Part shown: positions 60,714 through 64,000 of the stretch, in pieces
Layout of the letters: each line of letters opens with the position of its first letter
Position numbering within the stretch: the stretch's first letter is position 1
Origin: Azolla caroliniana
Lineage: Eukaryota; Polypodiophyta
Assembly (NCBI GenBank): GCA_043228905.1
Contig: JBHGNT010000002.1
Coordinates: forward strand, 26,040,001-26,104,000
Length of the DNA stretch: 64,000 nt
Direction: 5' to 3'
Made by a program: the position numbers and the translations under genes
The notes under the pieces: model-generated
What the model saw: only the letters and a program-made list of their open reading frames with translations
What the model was told of the DNA's origin: nothing
Databases searched by the model: none

Positions 60714-60934
60714 ACCCAGTAAGCCTCTGTTAAGCTCTGTCGGCGAAACTCTCTCCCATCCATTTCAAGTTTTTTAGGGTTCCATCCTTCCCCCGCTATA
60801 AATTTAGGGTTTCCCATGTGCCGTTGATCCTTCTTACCCTCCCCTGCTTCTCGAAATCTGTCAATCTTTTACATTCACCACACCAGCACTTAACAACAAA
60901 CACAGACAAACAACAAAGACAACAACACAAACAG
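60672..60934 (+). promoter_or_regulatory. CT-rich promoter region and probable leader exon of the SFH gene
   Basis: A 40-base CT run is followed by pyrimidine-rich DNA with CCGCTATAAATTTAGGG (TATAAAT near 60797) and then a CA-rich, stop-containing stretch ending ACAAACAG|GTTTGA at 60934/60935. This looks like a TATA box with a short untranslated exon and a donor. The matching acceptor is at 62885, giving a leader intron of about 1.95 kb. Leader introns are common in plant SFH genes. The transcription start cannot be fixed from sequence alone. Confidence 0.5.
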
Positions 60935-61279
60935 GTTTGAATCATAAAACCCTATTCCTATTCTCTCTCTCTCGTTCTCTCTCTGAAAGAAACGAAACAG
61001 TTTCGCATCATGCAACCATTTTCTCATTTTTCTCTTTCTCTGAAAACATCAGTTTTGCATCCGAAAATTCCAAATATCTGTATTCCTCATATCATCATCT
61101 CTTTTTTTCCCCTCTCTTTCGTTTTTTTTACTGCCTCATTTTAGATGTTTTGACGCTTAGGGTTTTGTTTTTGTTCTTTTGATCTTTGAAAGCTATCTTT
61201 ATGATAGCTATGACCAAGCAGTAACGATTTTATCTATGTTTGAAAAATGTTGCTTTAAACTGTAGCTATCTCTGTGATA

Positions 61280-61810
61280 TAATCTATCATTAAGTATTTT
61301 GGGCCATTCAATTAGTCTATTGAGATTTGAATTAGCATTCTAGAGATCTGTTAGTACCGTGTTAACTTTTTCAGCTATTCAAAAAGACATTTTTATCTTT
61401 GTATTAGCATTGGAGGGTATATAGGTCTATATTAGCATTTGGTAGATCTAAGTTATTATTATTTATCTTTGTATTAACGTTGTGGGTGATCTAATTATAC
61501 ATTCTAGCATTATATAAGCTTCGGAGGAGATCTAATTACCCATTAGCTTTTTAGTAGTATTGTATATATTAGCTCGACATCAGCATCCTTGGCGATATAA
61601 GTAAGGATTTTAAGAATTTGATCGATTTTAGGTCTTAACATTATATTAGCATCGTGGACAATGTGATGAATATATGTTAGTTTTATGTTATCATTCTTAT
61701 AGCATTTTTGGAAATTTAATTAGTTACATTTAACATCACATTAACATTCAGGCCATTACATTGTTATATCAACATTTCATTAGCACTATATTAGCATTTT
61801 GGAGAAACGT
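61280..61810 (+). repeat. Degenerate short repeats in the leader intron
   Basis: The phrase ATTAGCATT followed by GG and GATCTAATTA-like words recurs roughly ten times with drift (for example near 61332, 61405, 61431, 61473, 61504 and 61789). The spacing is irregular, about 30-60 bases. Confidence 0.5.
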
Positions 61811-62903
61811 GCACTAAGCTCCGCATTAGAGAGCTTTATTGGCACGTGCATATAACCTTTCCAAATACCCATACATATATGCATGAATGCAGATACCTAC
61901 ACCTATATGGCCTATAACTGCATGCATAAATGCTTATACATACATTTATCTATACATAAATATATATTCATACATCTATCTATACATAAATATATATGCA
62001 TACTCAGACACACCCATGCGCATATGAACTCACACACATGTGCACGCACATACATATAGATACTATTATGTTTTTCTCCTTCTATTGATTTCCTTATTCA
62101 CAACATCGACGATTTCCCGTTTTAACTGCATTTGGTCATTTAATGCTTTCTTTTCGTGTTTGTGTTCCTTGAAGGGATTCTCTGCTTTTCTCATGAGATA
62201 TTTTTTTAATCAGATTAGATCTGATTTCATTATTCCCGAAACATTTTATCTTTTTCAAGTTCAATGCTAGATAATGGAAACAAAATCTCATTATTATTTA
62301 AGGATTTAGAGAGAACTGATGCCTATTTCTAATTGATTTATATTGGATTATAGATTAGCTACTCTGAAAGAATTGATTACCCTACTCTATCAATGCATCA
62401 CTTGAGTAGCTATAAACAATCTAATAAAAAAGGATTATTTTTACTGTATTCTGTGATCTTCAATGTTTTACGTAATCTAGTATCGGCATATTTAAAAGGT
62501 AAAAACACTGAAGTTCGTTCTTATTTGTTTCCCACAATTCCTTGAGTTTTCATTATTTCCCCAACTGTCCTCAATCAATCCTCCTGAAGAGAGAGAAATG
62601 ATTATCCAATTACTCAAGTAGCACATCTAACTGAAGAAGTGGATGAATTGGCCATATGATTGCCCAAATAGCAGGTATCATTTTCTTGAGTGGGGGCTGT
62701 CAAATGCATTTGGGGAAATAATGGAAGGGCGTTTGGGGAAATAAATAAAACTGAGAATTTATGTAGTTAACATGCTCTGACTGTTGGCACATTGTTTCCC
62801 ATAAGATATATTGATATGGTAAATGTGGTCATGTGATTGAGTATATATCTTACTAATCTTGAAAAATTATGTTTGTATTATGTAGCATCCAAGTTTGCTT
62901 AGT

Positions 62904-64000
62904 ATGGCATCTGAAGGAAGGGATGGGAAATCTGATGTGGAGCGAGACACTGATGATGAAAGAAGGGGCAAGACAAAAATAGGTGCACTGAGAGCGATAG
63001 CAAAGATGAATTCAAAGAAGCTAAGAAACTCATTGACAAGGCGACGAAGGAAACATGTTGGCACACTTGAAATTAGAGACATAAGGGATGAGCAAGACCA
63101 GATAGCAGTTGAGGGGTTTCGCCAAATACTTCTGGAAGAGAATCTGCTACCAGCTCGACATGATGATTATCACATTCTCCTAAGGTTAGCTTTCTACCAT
63201 GAATATTAGCCAAAGAAGAGAATTAAGATATTTGCGATGACTTTAATTGCTGCTTATTGTTCTGATCTCGTTCTAAGAGGTTCAATGTATCATGTCCTTA
63301 CCGTATTATTGTTATTTTTACATGGAAGGTTAGCTTTCTACCATGAATATTAGCCAAAGAAGAGAATTAAGATATTTGCGATGACTTTAATTGCTGCTTA
63401 TTGTTCTGATCTCGTTCTAAGAGGTTCAATGTATCATGTCCTTACCGTATTATTGTTATTTTTACATGGAAGGTTAGCTTTCTACCATGAATATTAGCCA
63501 AAGAAGAGAATTAAGATATTTGCGATGACTTTAATTGCTGCTTATTGTTCTGATCTCGTTCTAAGAGGTTCAATGTTTCATGTCCTTACCGTATTATAGT
63601 TATTTTTACATGGGATTGATTGTTTATGTGAAAGTGTGGAAGGAACAATATGAGATGCATATATAGGCATTGCTGTTGAATATTTTTAGTCAAATTTTGT
63701 ACGTATGGTTTGATGCAATGTGCAAGGTATAAATGAACAATTTTTCATCTGTATATAGAGAGTTAGCCCGTGCTCCATTTTGCAAAGTATTTGTTCTATG
63801 AAATTAGTTTAGTGCTTTTGATGCAATGCAGCTGATGCTTTTGAATTTATTGGACTATTATTGGTTTTATTATTTAAGCAAAGCTTTTCTAAGATATTTT
63901 ATTTTTCTAATGTTTTAATTCAGGTTTTTGAAAGCTCGCAAATTTGATATCTTAAAAACCAAAAAAATGTGGGTTGATATGCTTCAATGGAGAATGGAGT
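62904..64000 (+). CDS. SFH-type Sec14-like phosphatidylinositol/phosphatidylcholine transfer protein, 5' part
   Basis: Phospholipid transfer protein of the plant Sec14-nodulin (SFH) group, which stimulates phosphoinositide signalling at membranes. Coding exons: 62904-63184 and 63924 to the window end. The first exon gives MASEGRDGKSDVERDTDDER, then a basic stretch rich in Lys/Arg (KLRNSLTRRRR), then DEQDQIAVEGFRQILLEENL and LPARHDDYHILLR. The second continues FLKARKFDILKTKKMWVDML with QWRMEF, the CRAL-TRIO N-terminal domain. This order (acidic head, basic region, FRQ...LLP.RHDDYH...RFLKARKFD) is typical of SFH proteins. The ATG at 62904 is chosen because it lies 18 bases after the acceptor at 62885 and matches the family start. 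The lipid-binding and any nodulin domains lie beyond the window. Confidence 0.93.
63184..63615 (+). repeat. 144-bp tandem triplication starting at the exon 3' border
   Basis: Copies start at 63184, 63328 and 63472, each beginning GGTTAGCTTTCTACCATGAA and running to TTTTTACATGG. Copies 1 and 2 look identical by eye; copy 3 has two substitutions near its end. The first copy begins at the last base of the coding exon, so all three carry AAGGTTAGC, the 5' splice site sequence. Confidence 0.93.

Noticed and set aside
1-64000. CRISPR arrays, operons, ribosome binding sites, tRNA or rRNA genes
   Set aside because: The sequence is plant nuclear DNA; no direct-repeat/spacer array, prokaryotic signal, convincing tRNA A/B box pair or rRNA segment was noticed.

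Overview
The window is nuclear DNA of a flowering plant. This rests on the genes present (a plant NF-YA, a KIN-7 kinesin with the plant-type tail, a nepenthesin-type aspartic protease and a SFH-type Sec14 protein), on short GT-AG introns in AT-rich DNA, and on several Ty1/Copia and LINE elements. The species cannot be fixed from the sequence. Four host genes are supported: NF-YA (+, exons from 2382 to 3764, possible upstream exon at 2-182), a 22-exon KIN-7 kinesin (-, 14677 to 6245), an intronless A1 aspartic protease (+, 36421-38130) and the 5' part of a SFH-type Sec14/PITP gene (+, leader exon near 60720-60934, coding from 62904, running off the right edge).

Layout. 1-3764 NF-YA; 3765-6244 convergent spacer; 6245-14677 kinesin, with GA/CT microsatellites at its 5' end; 15070-19690 mostly featureless AT-rich DNA with a 137-bp tandem duplication; 19690-22156 a decayed LINE, interrupted by a probable LTR-like insert; 22157-31450 two related Copia elements in tail-to-tail inverted orientation, forming a ~9.3-kb imperfect palindrome with LTRs only at the outer ends; 31451-36420 spacer with one 25-bp inverted repeat; 36421-38130 aspartic protease; 38131-41328 spacer; 41334-46689 a structurally complete Copia element on the minus strand with equal-length 633-bp LTRs, PBS, PPT and a perfect 5-bp target duplication; 47258-47721 a hAT-like MITE; 47860-53300 decayed LINE-like coding debris, a minisatellite and a 24-G tract; 53300-60400 AT-rich spacer with a 227-bp tandem duplication; 60420-64000 microsatellites, then the SFH gene.

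The genes do not form a shared pathway; they are ordinary plant genes separated by transposon-rich spacers. The observations most worth following up are: the inverted Copia pair, which could form a long hairpin RNA and whose two arms share two in-frame stops; the 144-bp triplication in the SFH gene that repeats its 5' splice site; the degenerate RING tail of the kinesin; the young Copia that lacks a CCHC zinc knuckle and has one in-frame amber; and the NF-YA exon whose best-looking acceptor would read into a stop.
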